A DNA stretch of 64,000 nucleotides from Phalacrocorax aristotelis (lineage: Eukaryota > Chordata > Aves > Suliformes > Phalacrocoracidae). Position 1 is the first letter of the stretch. Each line of letters starts with the position of its first letter. This document shows positions 36,601 through 48,984 of the stretch, piece after piece. Below the pieces are notes generated by a model, which saw nothing but the letters and a program-made list of their open reading frames with translations, searched no databases and was not told the DNA's origin. The stretch covers positions 105,934,756 through 105,998,755 of the forward strand of contig NC_134276.1 in NCBI RefSeq assembly GCF_949628215.1. The letters are read 5' to 3'. Made by a program: the position numbers and the translations under genes.

Positions 36601-39600
36601 GCCCCTGCTCATGCATATGGCAGCAGGTTGCTAAGACAAAATATTTGGGTTTCCCTTTTTAGCATATGCAGGCAACGGTCTTGCAAGGCTCAGAAAGGCT
36701 TTGGGGGCCTTGCTGACTTTCATCTATGCATCAAACTTGTCAGAAATAATAGACTTGTAGGACAACAGGATAACCTTGACTGAATATGGCCTCGTATTTT
36801 AGGGTTGAGTAGGGTAGTGATTTATACCTGCATGTCACCACATGTGAAAAACTACCTGAACACAAAAGGCATCACCAGGATCAGTTAGCTCCCTGTGACT
36901 ATGACGCCAGTGTTTCACACTACTTTTTGCTGCTGTAGTGGCTGCCTCTACCCAGTTGGAGGCGAAGGGGAATAAGCTTCACCTTGACACAAGCAGCTCA
37001 AACCTACAGATGCTGTGAGAATTTGCGTATCAGCACCACGCTACCTTCACACGTGGCTTCGGTCTGTTGGTGTTGGTTGACATTGGAGCCTGGAGAAGTC
37101 TGCCGACACCAGCCGAACAGAAAGCAGTGGTGTAAGTAATGCACACAGTCATCTGTTTGGGTTTGTTGGCCTTGCTTGTCTCGAGAGATGATTCCTGAAA
37201 ATCCATGATGTGCTGTCTTGGGGTTCAGCATGATTGCAGGCACCGGTAGGAAGCCTCTGAAAATGGAAATATCATAGTTTTAACAGAACAGAAGAATAAT
37301 GTGGTGGTAGAAGGAAAGGGGGGACCTTCTACCTCCTTAAACCATAATGGTTACAAAATGTAAGACTCCTGTGTCTCTAAATTACTGCTTACTGAGGCAC
37401 TTCATTGAATCAATCTCTGCAAATAGCTATCCCATTTTAACTTCTCTCTAGGCATCCACCAAACCAGCCTCCTGCTCCAACTCTGAATGCAAGAAGTGGC
37501 TGCCGCTGGCTACTGAATTATAGGCTCTGCCATCATCACAGTGACATTTCATAACAACAAAAATTAGCCTGGGTTTAAAATGGAAAAAAAAAAAAAAGGA
37601 GAAAGCATCAGAGGGGAGGGTGTTTCTTCCTTCCAATCACTGTACGCGTGACAGCATGGCGCCCTCTAAGACAGCGTAAGCAGGCCTTGGTGCCAACACA
37701 CCAAGATGAGCCGCCTACCACTTCTCGTGAAACTAGAGGTGAGAAGGAACCCCTCCAATTGTCTAGCAATATCACCAGGCCAGTTATTGGAGCCCAAGTG
37801 TAATTTTAGCAGCTGCTGGCATTCAAGAGATGTGGGCAGTTGTATCTTGCACATGCTAACGCCACATAAGGGTGTTGGCTGATCCCTCATTCCTCTTTAC
37901 AAATCGCAGTTCCAGTGAACTGATAAAGAAAAGCTTTAGGGATCAGGGCTAAGAGGTGAGAGTACCTCACAGCATCAGCCCTGTGCCAGCTCTCAGCGGT
38001 TGGTCCCGAAGACATTGCTGCCAGTGGCAAACCCAAGCTGACCAGGGACTGGTATGGTACCCTCCACCTGTAGGTATACGTTTCTGTACCCACGCGATCT
38101 TCTTTACAGCTCACATGGATACATCATTAGCAGGGTCACAGGACTGATCCAGCTGAAAAGTAACCCTAGCAAAACATACTGTTAAGGTTATTTTAAATAA
38201 TCGATCTATTCTATGCAAATATTAGGTATACTTAATCATATATTGTCATATTTTTCTACGTATATTTCCATACGTGTAAACTTATATTTTTTACTATATC
38301 TGCCCAGACATCAAAAGTTGTCATTTTTAACCTGGGTGAGTTTATTGCTGTGGCTTACCTTCCCGTGAAGCATAGCATTTTTAACAAATCATATTTCACA
38401 AAGCCTCTGCCATGCACTGTTGCTAGTTCTGGCTGGCCTTCTGTACCTCTTTCCAGCTGGGAGTCCAGGTCGGATCCTGCCGCCTCATGAGCACGCAGCC
38501 CAAAGGCTGTAGCCAGGACACATCACTTGTTTAAATCTGCAAGCATAAAATCCAGGTGGTGACAATGACAGCTGCCCAAACGACTACCCATTTGAACCAG
38601 CGCTCCCCTCTGCCATCTGTGATGGGGAGAAACAAGGCACGGGGATGCTCCCTGTGAAGGCCGGAGGCACCCGTGCCTCTGGTCGCCTCCCTGGCTGCGG
38701 GCAGGCTGGCTGCTTGCAAAAGGGCAGAGCAGGGAGTCGGCAGTGGTTCCTCCTCAGCCCCCCTCCCAAAAGGGTGTTGGGGGTTGAAGGGCTGCGCCCA
38801 TGCGCTTTGCAAGGGCTTCGCTTCGCTCAGGAAAAGAGGTGAAGCCAGAGGAGCTGCTGGCCAGCCAGGCCAGGGCGTCTCCTCTGCTGTGCGAGCTGCA
38901 GCCCCAGAGTAATGCCCCTGCTTCCCATTCCTCCGTGCTAAACCACCAAGTTGTGCGACAGTGTAATGGAAATAATTTTTGAATAAAAAAGGCCCTGCTT
39001 TTGAAGCCAGAGTTAAAAAAATCATAAATCTTTAGAAACAGCTCATTAGGAAGCTGGAATTAAGCACAAGTGAGTAGGAATTTCAAAGATGACATTCTAA
39101 TTTTTTAATTCAAATTATTGATACAGCAATCTTCTATTAATTTCCCTATAATTTGTATATGCACTTAAGAGAACATATACCCGCCATCCATCTTGTCAGG
39201 CACATACACCCAGGATTTTACCAGCAAGAGACTGAGAGAACAACCCAAGGTTAGCAGAGAGAAAGTTGCAGCAACACCCACTGTCACACGGAAATCTGAG
39301 TGCCTCTCCAGCAAATACATTGGAGCAGAGTTCTGTAACACAGAGGGCACGCAGACCCTATAGCCTCACAGCTTTTTTTTTTTCCTCTGCATTACTTCAG
39401 TTGAAGTGCTTCAAGCACACCACTGAAAATGTCAGAGAACAAATCAATATCATCGAGAGGAGAGTGTTGATGCACCACAAGATCACATGTGAAGAGAGGG
39501 ACAGCACTCCTGTCTGCAGTGGTTTTGCTGGCATGAGTGCTACTGCCTGACACTTTCCCCCCAGAAAGAGAGAAGAGAAGGGAAGAGAGAGAAGTGTTGG

Positions 39601-41499
39601 GATTTTAATCTTACTTCAGCTAACCATCCTCACTCTAATTCAGCTCAAAGCCCAAAAACCATGACAAACCATCTCCAGGGTGTGTCATAGCAAGACAAAG
39701 TGCTTGTTTAGAAAGGATGGGAGTAATTTTCATCTACTTGGAAAAAGCCTGGGTTGAAAATAACCATTTTCAGCTGATTCATTGCATCCGCTACCTGCTG
39801 CTCCAGAAGACGTGTCTTGCCTGCAGTGAGGAAGGCAAAAGCTCTCTGCCCAAAGCCAGCAGCTGCAGGTGGTGGGGAGGAGGAGGAGGAGGAGGAGAAG
39901 GGACGTGCATCCACCCGGAGAGGTGCAACCCAACCAGGCAGCTTCAGAAGCGCTAAGGTGCAGCAGCAGCAAATGGGAAGCTCTCTGCTGGACTTTGTGA
40001 CAAAATGCTGTGAAGCTGTATTAAAAGAAAACCCAGTAAAAACAAGTGAGTGGTTCATACTTTTCAGCGCAGTTGTGCCAGACTCCCTGCAAATTCAGCC
40101 CGGGGGCCCTGAGAGTGGTTGGTCACTGTGGTCCCCACCTCCTCAGCGCTTGGTAGACACCCAGTTAAGTAATTAACCAACACAAACCTTTCTCACAGGA
40201 AAACAAACAAAGAGGCTGTTTCCAACAGAGAACTTTGCCATGTGAGGTGGTCTTATTTTAGTAACATAAGAGGGAGTTTTGACAACAGTTATGGAAGGTG
40301 AAGGATTTTTTTCTCCCTTTTTAACATCCTGCTACTTGCCATTACTTGGTAATCTTCTGTTACACTGTGCTTACCTCACGTGCTAAGCCTGCACATTTTT
40401 AATTGCTTGCTTGCTTTTGACTTTATAAATCTTTTTCACTTGCTTTCCAGGGTGGGTTTTTTTTGTGCCCCTTTGTGCATTTGCACGTTATCATCTTAGA
40501 TTTTTCTGGGCTTTGTTCTGATGTGAAATAGGACCAAGTTACATGCAAAGCCTTGGAGCATCTCCTGTGTTACCTCTTTTCTGGATTTACATTTCCCCAC
40601 ACCCTTGACAGTATTATTCATGCGTTTCTTGACTGGCACTAGTGTACTTGAGATAAGAGTGCCTGATGACTTTACTGAGATCTGGACAGCAAGAAACTTC
40701 CCCTACAGAGCTGCCAAATACCCGTAGCAATCACAGGCCACCCCCTCCTATTTCTTGCAGGAAGAACCAGGGTGCTGGGCGATGTCCTCCACCCGGTCCC
40801 AGCCCTGCAGCGGTGGAGGCCAGGCTGCAGCAGAGGCCTCTGCCGCAGGGCACCGTGAGCCAGGGGGCCAGCGAGGGCAAAGCCCCGAGGGCAGCAGGTG
40901 GCCACTGTCACTGATCCCGTCACCTTGGAAGTGCCCCATGGCATTTCTGCTTGCCATCCGGAGCAGAAAAGCCATGCTGTGGGGCTCAGCTGACCACTGG
41001 TGCCCACGCCGAGCCTTCAGCTCTGCCATATGTGTTAAAATACATCTCCTTCCTACACCCCCAGGATGAGCGGCCTCTCTGTTCAGGAGCGTAATTAGAT
41101 TTTATAAAGAGTGCTGCTTTTCTCTCTGGTGTGCTTGAATTCATTGCCAGAGTGACATCAGCTGGGAAAAGCTGGTACTGGAGAAGAACGTTAAAGTTTC
41201 TTTCTACCCAAAAGCAAGTTCCCCCCACACTGCACAGAAGAACACCTCTGCTCTTCTGAAATCCAGAAATCCCAGGCAAATTCTAACTTTCCATAATCTG
41301 AAAGCAGCCAGTGACCACCCTTTTCAAGAGCATTACCCAGATTAATACCAAATGAAGTTGCACTTTAATTATTCATTTTAACTGTGAATTCTTTAGACAT
41401 GACGCAAGCAAGAGAAAACTGGAGCACGAGAGTGCATCCAGCCTTGTTGAAGGACAGAGCTGAGTGCAGGGAGGATTTCTCTTTCAGTTATAAAGGAAA
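33601..41499. other. intergenic stretch without a recognised gene
   Basis: About 7.9 kb with no convincing gene. Composition varies: a GC-rich segment near 38600-38920 gives a 164-codon chance frame on the - strand, and an AT-rich segment follows at about 39000-39170. A short GAG repeat is present near 39880-39900. Confidence 0.65.
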
Positions 41500-41851
41500 T
41501 CTTGGGGGATCTTACCAATACTTATAAATATCTGAAGGGTGGGTATCAAGAGAGTGGGGCCAGGCTCTTTTCAGTGGTGGCCAACGACAGGCCAAGGGGC
41601 GATGGGCAAAACCGGAACACAAGAAGTTCCACCTCAATATGAAAGAAAACTTCTTTCCTGTGAGGGTGCCAGAGGAGTGGAACAGGCTGCCCAGGGAGGC
41701 TGTGGAGTCTCCTTCCCTGGAGACATTCAAAGCCCACCTGCGTGCAGCCCTGTGCCCCCTGCTCTGGGTGTCCCTGCTCAAGCAGGGGGGTTGGACAAGA
41801 TGATCTCCAGAGGTCCCTTCCAACCCCTTCCCACCATTCTGTGATTCTGTG
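41500..41851 (+). mobile_element. CR1 LINE 3' fragment
   Basis: A short 5'-truncated CR1 in + orientation. It covers the end of ORF2 and the 3' UTR: TATAAATATCTGAAGGGTGG, GGAACAGGCTGCCCAGGGAGG and GGTTGGACAAGATGATCTCC are standard CR1 landmarks. It ends with two perfect copies of the 8-mer ATTCTGTG at 41836-41851. Identity to the consensus looks high by eye, suggesting a relatively young insertion. No intact frame remains. Confidence 0.95.
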
Positions 41852-43309
41852 AAAGAAGCATCAGCTCTCATGGGTGCTGGAGGTGGCAATCATCATACTG
41901 AAGGGCTGGCTGCTTGATATAATTTTTATTTTATTTTTTGTCCTTCTGGTGGTAGTAATTGTATTTTAATGTTATAGTAAGACTACAGGCTTCTCATTAA
42001 AAGGCAAGTCAGTTGCAACACAATACTAAGTGATTCAACACATGTTTATAAGGATTTCTGTGTCTGGCTGGCAACACATATTATTACGGAAGAATCTAAT
42101 GTGTTTCATATGATCCAGGCATAAATCAGGACTATATTTCTTTCTGAAAGATATCAACAACTGCTGTAAAGTAAAGTACCATGGACAATTCTGGCATGCA
42201 CTGATGAGCAGGAAATATAGCAAGACTTTTCCTTTGGCAAGAAGGCATACATACTTTATTTCTGAATATGTGATAGGTGAGGTTGGAGAAATCCTTCTCA
42301 AAGAGGAAGATAGGTAAAGAAATCCTCAGAGACTCAGATCAGTGTTGAAAAAAGTTTTTTTTTTCTTGGGGCAGGAGACTAATGTTTATGGATTTTTTTT
42401 TCTCAGCCAAAAATCTCTATAGGTGCAGCTGAACTCATCTTTTGGGAAAAGAGGCTGTATGAGCTCTTACTCAGTAATACCTATGCTGTTTGCTACTCTC
42501 AAATCTGTTATTGATTTGCTGAACAACCACAACGTAGACAGCAGGGCTTCTGATTAGGATTTTGTTTAGTGACCAAATTTTTGTAGTTCCAGGCATTTTT
42601 CACTGTCTGAGATAAGCCTTGCAAAGGGAAATCGCCCCTTTTTCAGATAGAAAACTGGTTGCCCTGAAGGTCACAGGAAAAACAACTTTCTAGACACAAG
42701 CTAATTTAAGAGATGATGGAAATAGCCCATGAGAACCAGACCGCACACAGCATGTCTTTTGGGAGGGGAGAAAAAGCCGAGCTTCCCAGGAGAACATTGC
42801 TCCTGGACTTGTTTTGGCACCAACGCCCTTTGGTAAAAGGGCAGGTGCTGAGCTAGCACGCTCCTTGGGACCAGTGTCAGGAAAAAGGAGTGGGTTTTGC
42901 CGTTAGTTCTTCCATTACATTGAAGAGTTTCCATGGTGATATCAGGAAAGGGAAGGAGTAAAATGTTTACTGAAGTAAATAGCTCCAGTAATTCCCAAAT
43001 TATTTATGAACATCAGATCGAGGCAGTATGAAGTTTGTGAGTTTCTCTGCAGCAAACAGCATCTGGCCAAACTTTAATTTTGCTGCTGGTTGAAAGAAAA
43101 TTGTGATCAGTAGCTCAAGGAATGGAAAACCTCAGGAAAAGTGTAGAGCATTACAGCACGCTTCTCTCTAGCAAGAGATTCTCTACAATCACAAGGCCAA
43201 ATACAGTTTAAAAAAATGAAACACGGGATTCCCTGTATGTAGAGGCTTCAGGATTGAAGTCTTTAAATGGGTCATTTAAAATGCTTCATTGAATAACGCT
43301 GGTTGATAA
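41852..43309. other. short intergenic stretch, nothing recognised
   Basis: About 1.46 kb of AT-rich DNA between a CR1 and an ERVL remnant. I see no coding or repeat feature that I can name. Confidence 0.6.
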
Positions 43310-43904
43310 GTCTATGCCACAGGAGGTGTACCCCTGGAGAGACTGTGGCTCAGAGGTAAGGCTCCACTTGGAGCAGGTACTCCCCTAAGGGACTGCAGTT
43401 TGTGGGTAAGTCCAAGCTGGAGTAGGGGCAAGGGGAGGCGTTCATTGCAACGTTAAACCCAATGGTCTGGTCCAAAGGGGTCGAGACTGTAATGGTTCTA
43501 CCTTTAAATTGTTGTAACCCATGATCTGGGTTGCATGTTATAGGAATGACTACAGCAGGAACCACCCGAACCAATGGAGGACAAGCCTTACAAGAAGCAG
43601 TGCAAGTGCAGCAGGTGACCTGACCTGAGCTGGCTTTGGTGCCCAATAACTCCACACAACACACCACCTCTCCTGTCCTGTGTGACCACAAGAACAGATG
43701 GAGCCCAAAGTGATGGACTGAATAAATTTGGTGGACATTTTGTGGACGATTTACAGACATGGGGTGGTCCATAGACTAAGGGAATGATAAATGATATCTG
43801 TGTATTATATCAAAGATGTGAAGGAGGGGGATGGTTAATGAGACTGTATTGGATATTGTGGGACTTAAGCATGGTGTAAATGGTACCGAATAAGGGGTGA
43901 AGAA
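43310..43904 (+). mobile_element. ERVL-type endogenous retrovirus, 3' internal remnant
   Basis: This directly precedes an LTR with no gap. It resembles the non-coding 3' internal part of avian ERVL elements, including the CATGGGGTGGTCCATAGACT block and the AATAAGGGGTGAAGAA sequence that joins the 3' LTR. There is no intact gag or pol frame, and an antisense open frame of 140 codons here is incidental. The left boundary is approximate. Confidence 0.6.
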
Positions 43905-44338
43905 TGTGTTGGTTTTGGCTGGGGTAGAGTTAATGTTCTTCACAGTAGCTAGTATGGGGCTATGGTTTGGATTTGTGCTGGAAACAGTGTTGATAATACA
44001 GGAATGTTTTCGTTGTTGCTGAGCAGTGCTTACACAGAGTCCAGGCCTTTTCTGCTCCTCACCCCACCCCACCAGCGAGTGGGCTGGGGGTGCACAAGAA
44101 GCTGGGAGGGGACGCGGCTGGGACAGCTGACCCCAACTGACCAATGGGATATCCCATACGATATGACATCATGCTCAGTATATAAAGCTGGGGGAAGAAG
44201 AAGGAAGGGGGCGGCGTTCAGAGTGATGGTATTTGTCCTCCCAAGTAACTGTTACATGTGATGGAGCCCTGCTTTCCTGATGATGGCTGAACACCTCCTT
44301 GCCAATGGAAAGTAATGAATGAATTCCTTGGTTTGCTC
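43905..44338 (+). mobile_element. ERVL LTR, truncated at its 3' end
   Basis: It begins TGTGTTGGTTTTGGCTGGGG and follows the LTR consensus common in neoavian genomes: the TTGCTGAGCAGTGCTTACAC block, GTGGGCTGGGGGTGCACAAG, then the promoter and start of the transcribed part. Similarity stops around 44338 at GAATTCCTTGGTTTGCT, so the poly(A) and terminal CA part is missing. With the internal sequence upstream, it is the 3' LTR of a mostly deleted provirus. Confidence 0.85.
44141..44187 (+). promoter_or_regulatory. LTR core promoter (CCAAT box, CRE-like site, TATA box)
   Basis: CCAAT at 44141-44145, a CRE-like TGACATCA at 44164-44171, and TATATAAAG at 44179-44187 stand in normal promoter order within the ERVL LTR. 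The CRE-like octamer differs from TGACGTCA by one base at the CpG, as expected from methyl-CpG decay. It points + strand, toward the 3' end of GABPA. Confidence 0.65.
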
Positions 44339-47300
44339 ACCGGACATATCTGTTAGCTGATACTGAAAATAATTCTGCATAGGGCACCTGAAGTTCAATC
44401 AGAGCAGGTTTTTCAAAACCCTTCACTGAAACTCAGATAATGAGAAATGTTTCTGTGTTTTGAAAATGAAAGAGGAAAACCTGCATCTGTTTATGCTTTC
44501 TGGCCCAAGGGGATAATCAATGCTGGTTGCTTCGGTCAGCAGCTAGCAAGGATATAATAAAGAACTAACTTAACACCATCTGGTTTAGTTACAGAGGCTC
44601 TCCGAGAGATGGAGCCAAGAGGAGACAGACCCTTGGCGTACAGTTCCAGGCTGCTCCCAGCCAGCAAGCAGCAGCTACAGCTCTCACTGCATTTTTCTCG
44701 GAGCTGCTTCGGCTGAGTCAGGAGTTTCTTTGCTTCCCTGCATTTTTGTTTTTTTCAGGGATGGCTCTGTTTCCCTCCCCTCTGGCTTGCCTGCACCTTC
44801 AGCCAACATCAATGCTCTACCTGCGTTCATATTCAGTCTAATAAATAACACGCCCAGCCTCACAGCTGACATTTCTGAGAAGCTCTGCACCTCTAAGGAA
44901 GAAGTTTCTTTTTTTCTCCCCTCAATTTTTTCTCTTCAACAAGGTCTATCTTAAAAATAATAAGTGCTCATCACTTTCAGCTTTGACAATTGCACAGTTT
45001 AGTCCAAAGGGTGCAATACTATCTGACCAAGCAAAGCTAGAGGGACACCCCCCCATATATGTATATATTTATATACTTAGCAATAGCTATAATAAATATT
45101 TATAAACTTGCACAGCACTTTTCTGTCAGGACATGTTCAGCCCCTCAACACAAGCCAGTTCTACTCCAGTCCTGTGCAAAGCCCCCGTGATTATGCCAGC
45201 AGAGTATCCAGGCAAAGCCCGTCTGTCCTCTTTGCACCTGCCAGCCTGGTCTAGCTCACCTTCTGGTCCAGGGAAAAACTCATCTCTATTGCCACCTGTC
45301 TGGTTTTATAAGCTTTTTACAACTGGTTTCAGAAATTAATATTGCTATTTTCAGCTTAGTGTCATAAATCAGCTATCAGTGCGGTACTGCGCTCTAGCTG
45401 GTTACTGGCCATCCTCAAGGAACTATCCTCCCTTTGACAAATTATTTCAGAAGCAACAATGAAACTAATGAAAAACTGTTGAATTCTGATTTCTACAATA
45501 ATTGAGTCCTTTCCATTGCAACACACCCATGCCCATGAATTGCAACTCTGTCCGATTTTTTCCTGCTCCTTCAGTTGAGCAAAAATTCAGCAAGTGGCCA
45601 GTCTACAAAAGCATACTGTTGGTTGCAAAAAGGCTGAATTATGCTTTATTTTCCTACCCAGGCACACCAATTTGGACAGAGTCACACTTACTCAGCTCTT
45701 CAGTTCCACAGAACTCCTAAACATTTATTGTTTGTAACCCCTTAGACGTAGCCGGCCCATAGCTTGAAAAGTTGGAAGAGCAGGAAAGACAGACAGACCT
45801 CTTCTCTGTAAAAAAAAAAAAAACCTACCCTAGAAGTATTCCTCTGCTAATTTTTTTTTTTCCCTTTTCACTCCTATGGAGCTCACTTTAGGCCTGGTGA
45901 ATTATTCCTGAGGACAAGTTCAAGCTCCTGTTACAGCTTCTAGTTCCTTGTTGGGTACAGTTCAGGTCATCTTATTAATTTATGGTTGTTGGCCAAACTG
46001 CTTCCCCATCAGTTCTGCCTCCCTCAGCTGTTTTTAGTGGATAAGAGCCAGGAGAGACTCTAGTTACACAGCGGGTTTCGCATCCTCACCGACCGTCTCT
46101 AAACTCCCTTTCGCTGATCTCAGTTGGGAAATCAAAGTCCCGAGGCGGGTATCATGGATTGCTGCATGGGGCAGTTTCCGTGAAGCCCAACATGTTGGCA
46201 GGCCTTAGGAGGCATGCTCTGCTTTGGGAATAATGCTGCCTTGAGTTTCTGGACTAAAACATTGCTTTTATGGGGAAAAAAATTAATATATTTTCTGTCT
46301 TTTGTTCTGTTTAACGAACGGCACCCTGCAGCTGTCTTTCCCCCTAGTTAATCTCATTAAATTTCATCTCTTGCATCCTCACTCTTCCACACTCATTTTT
46401 TCCATGCACGCTGTTTGCAGCTTTCCCTCTTACAAGATTTTTTTTTAAAACATATTGGTTTCTCATTGTCTTCTGCAGCTGAAGCTTTTTGCAAACCCAG
46501 TTCCTGTGAAGCAGTTCCTGCAGAGTCCTTGAAAATGAGAATATTGAAAAACCTAAGCTTACCGGGATGAAGGGGGAAACAGCTGACTAACATTTTTTCA
46601 TCCCAAAATACCTTTCCCTAAGCGGGAGGAATTTCAAATAAACAACAGATCTTCTGATTTCTCAAAAACAGTTTGTTTAGTGCCATCCATGCTCATTTCA
46701 ATCATAATTGATAATTGCTATAATTTGCTTTTTGTCTACTGAGATGGGGGCATTCTGTTTTGATTAGCGAACTCTCACACGCAGCCCACATAGGACAAGA
46801 AACATGGCTCCTAAATGCCAATTTCTTCCATTTAGGCTACAAGGCAGGTTGCAAAGGTAAGAAAAAAAATGCATCTTAAGATAGAAGAGCTATTATGGAC
46901 AATAGTTTCTTTTAATACTAAAGACTCATATCTCATTTAGATCATCGGTAGCAAATACCTGAAGCAATTCAACAGACAAAACTAACTGTTTCCACAAGTT
47001 TTCACACTCATCAAAGCCGTGCTAAACTAGACAAGCATTTTTCCTTTTTCTGAACAATCATTTATTTCAGTGCCAGCAACCTGAAAATGACTATGAAGAA
47101 GCTGACATGTCACTACTCTCTGCTGTCCAGCAGTTGCTCTGTAACTCAAGAACTGTCGGGCAATTGAAACCTGATGCACTGCAGGTAGTTTCAGCTGTTT
47201 GTGGTAACATGAGACAACTGTTTCAGGTGCTCCCAATACAGAGTTATCTCCTCTTTTAAACTGCCTTTGTTTTTATTGAGTAAGTGCATAAGTACGCTGC

Positions 47301-48984
47301 TTACAGTTATGGCCACTAACGGATCACCTTTGGGTTCCTTCCTTCCCATCGTAGCCAGCTGGGGTGACACCACCTACAAGAACCACCTACTTGCACATTG
47401 TGTGTCACCAACCACAAACACAACCACCGATTCCTCCAATTCTGCAGGTAAACGAGAGCTGTTCCATGGGTTACAGACACATCTCCCCATACCACTGCCA
47501 TTAGCACCATTTAATTTCAGTTTCCAGAAGACCAGTTCCATGAGTAGAGAACAACTTTAATTACAGGCAGGCACTCAATATGCGTTTCTCCCTCCTCAGC
47601 ATTTTTTAACCTTAGTTTCAAACTATCAATGGCTAAGATGTCAATACTCTAAAATTACAAGACGATAACATTTCAGTTTGGTGCCTGATTAGACGCTGTG
47701 GGCTCTAATCCTGAAATAATGATGCAAAATGTAATTGAGTCACGTCTAATGTGTTGGGTCCCATGATACAACTCTCAAAACCAGTCAATCGCTCCTCTCC
47801 TTTAAGTATCTTCTGTTTAGCATCATCCATATTAAGAATTACTTTTCCAGAAGAATAAAAATTACACAGTATCAAACCAAATATACTGTAGAAGTCATGA
47901 TGGAGCTGTATCAAAACCACAACCCTTAAGAATATGTATGATCTTGAAAAACAAACCAGCAGTCTAGTCAGTAAAAATATTCCCCGTAGACCTGTGAGAA
48001 CGACTCCTCTATCGCGACGCTTAACAAAAAAAAAAAAAAGATTTCCCATAAACCTATCTCTATCATCCGTCTTTCACTACCAAGCAATGGAGCCCCACGC
48101 CAGCTTCCTTCACTTAAGACCGATAACTGCGAGCTGTTAGTTTGTAATTCCCTATATTGTTCCAGTGAAAATTTCAGTCTGAGATTGGGAATCCCAAAAC
48201 ACTCACTGGCATAAAGATACTAATAACTATAAACACAAACAAAAGGTCCTCAGTTAAGACGACACTGAACATTTAAGTGTACTTTAGAAGAAGGCCAGCA
48301 AATTAATGAAATGGACTGAAAATAGTCTTTCTGAACATGAGACGCTCTTGCTGCTGAGCCAACAAACGTTTTGACATCGAGTGACCTGCTAGGTTTAAAG
48401 ATGACAACATATTTCAGTCTTGAATTTGGCAGTCCAGACAGAGGAGCTCAGAGGTATGATGTGAGTATTTCTTGAGACACAATTTAAAAATAATGTTATA
48501 CCAGTATAATCAGAATTTTATCTTTTTAACAAGGACGGTACCAATACTTCATGAGGCCTGCTAACTCCAGTAAGCGGGGCTATTTGCAAGAATGAAACAA
48601 AGTCCAGAGATGACAGATCAAGATGAACCTGTCCAATTTAAGCACTCCTAAAGGCATAAAACTATTTTACAGCTCTCCGTTTTGTCCTACTCTTAAGTTT
48701 CCCTCAGTATTTTTATCACAGCGCTGTTCTGAGACTTACTACTAAGACATTAAAGAAAAGCTGTTACGGTAACGAAGGACACAGAGTGCCAGTTTAAAAG
48801 TAGAAACACGTGGCCAAGTATTGAGTCAACGAAAAAGCATCTTCAGAAAATACGATCGCCTGCCTTCTTCCTGTAACGAGCTTGTGATCTTAAGAGGAGT
48901 GAGAACAAAGTGCATGTATTCATCTTTAAACTGGCTGCACCTGAATGGCATTACAAAGGGCTTCCTGAAAAATTAAGAAGTCAA
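44339..48984. other. intergenic stretch without a recognised gene
   Basis: About 4.6 kb up to the inferred GABPA 3' end. It holds an AT/TA microsatellite near 45053-45074 and short A and T runs. I recognise no gene or transposon. Part of it could belong to a longer GABPA 3' UTR if a more distal poly(A) site is used. Confidence 0.6.

Noticed and set aside
38531-39025. 164-codon open frame on the - strand with a hydrophobic C-terminus
   Set aside because: It spans a GC-rich patch and overlaps several frames on the other strand. I see no family resemblance, splice context or conserved motif. The hydrophobic end appears to be chance.
43350-43772. 140-codon open frame on the - strand
   Set aside because: It is antisense to the ERVL internal remnant and has no relation to known retroviral proteins in that orientation.
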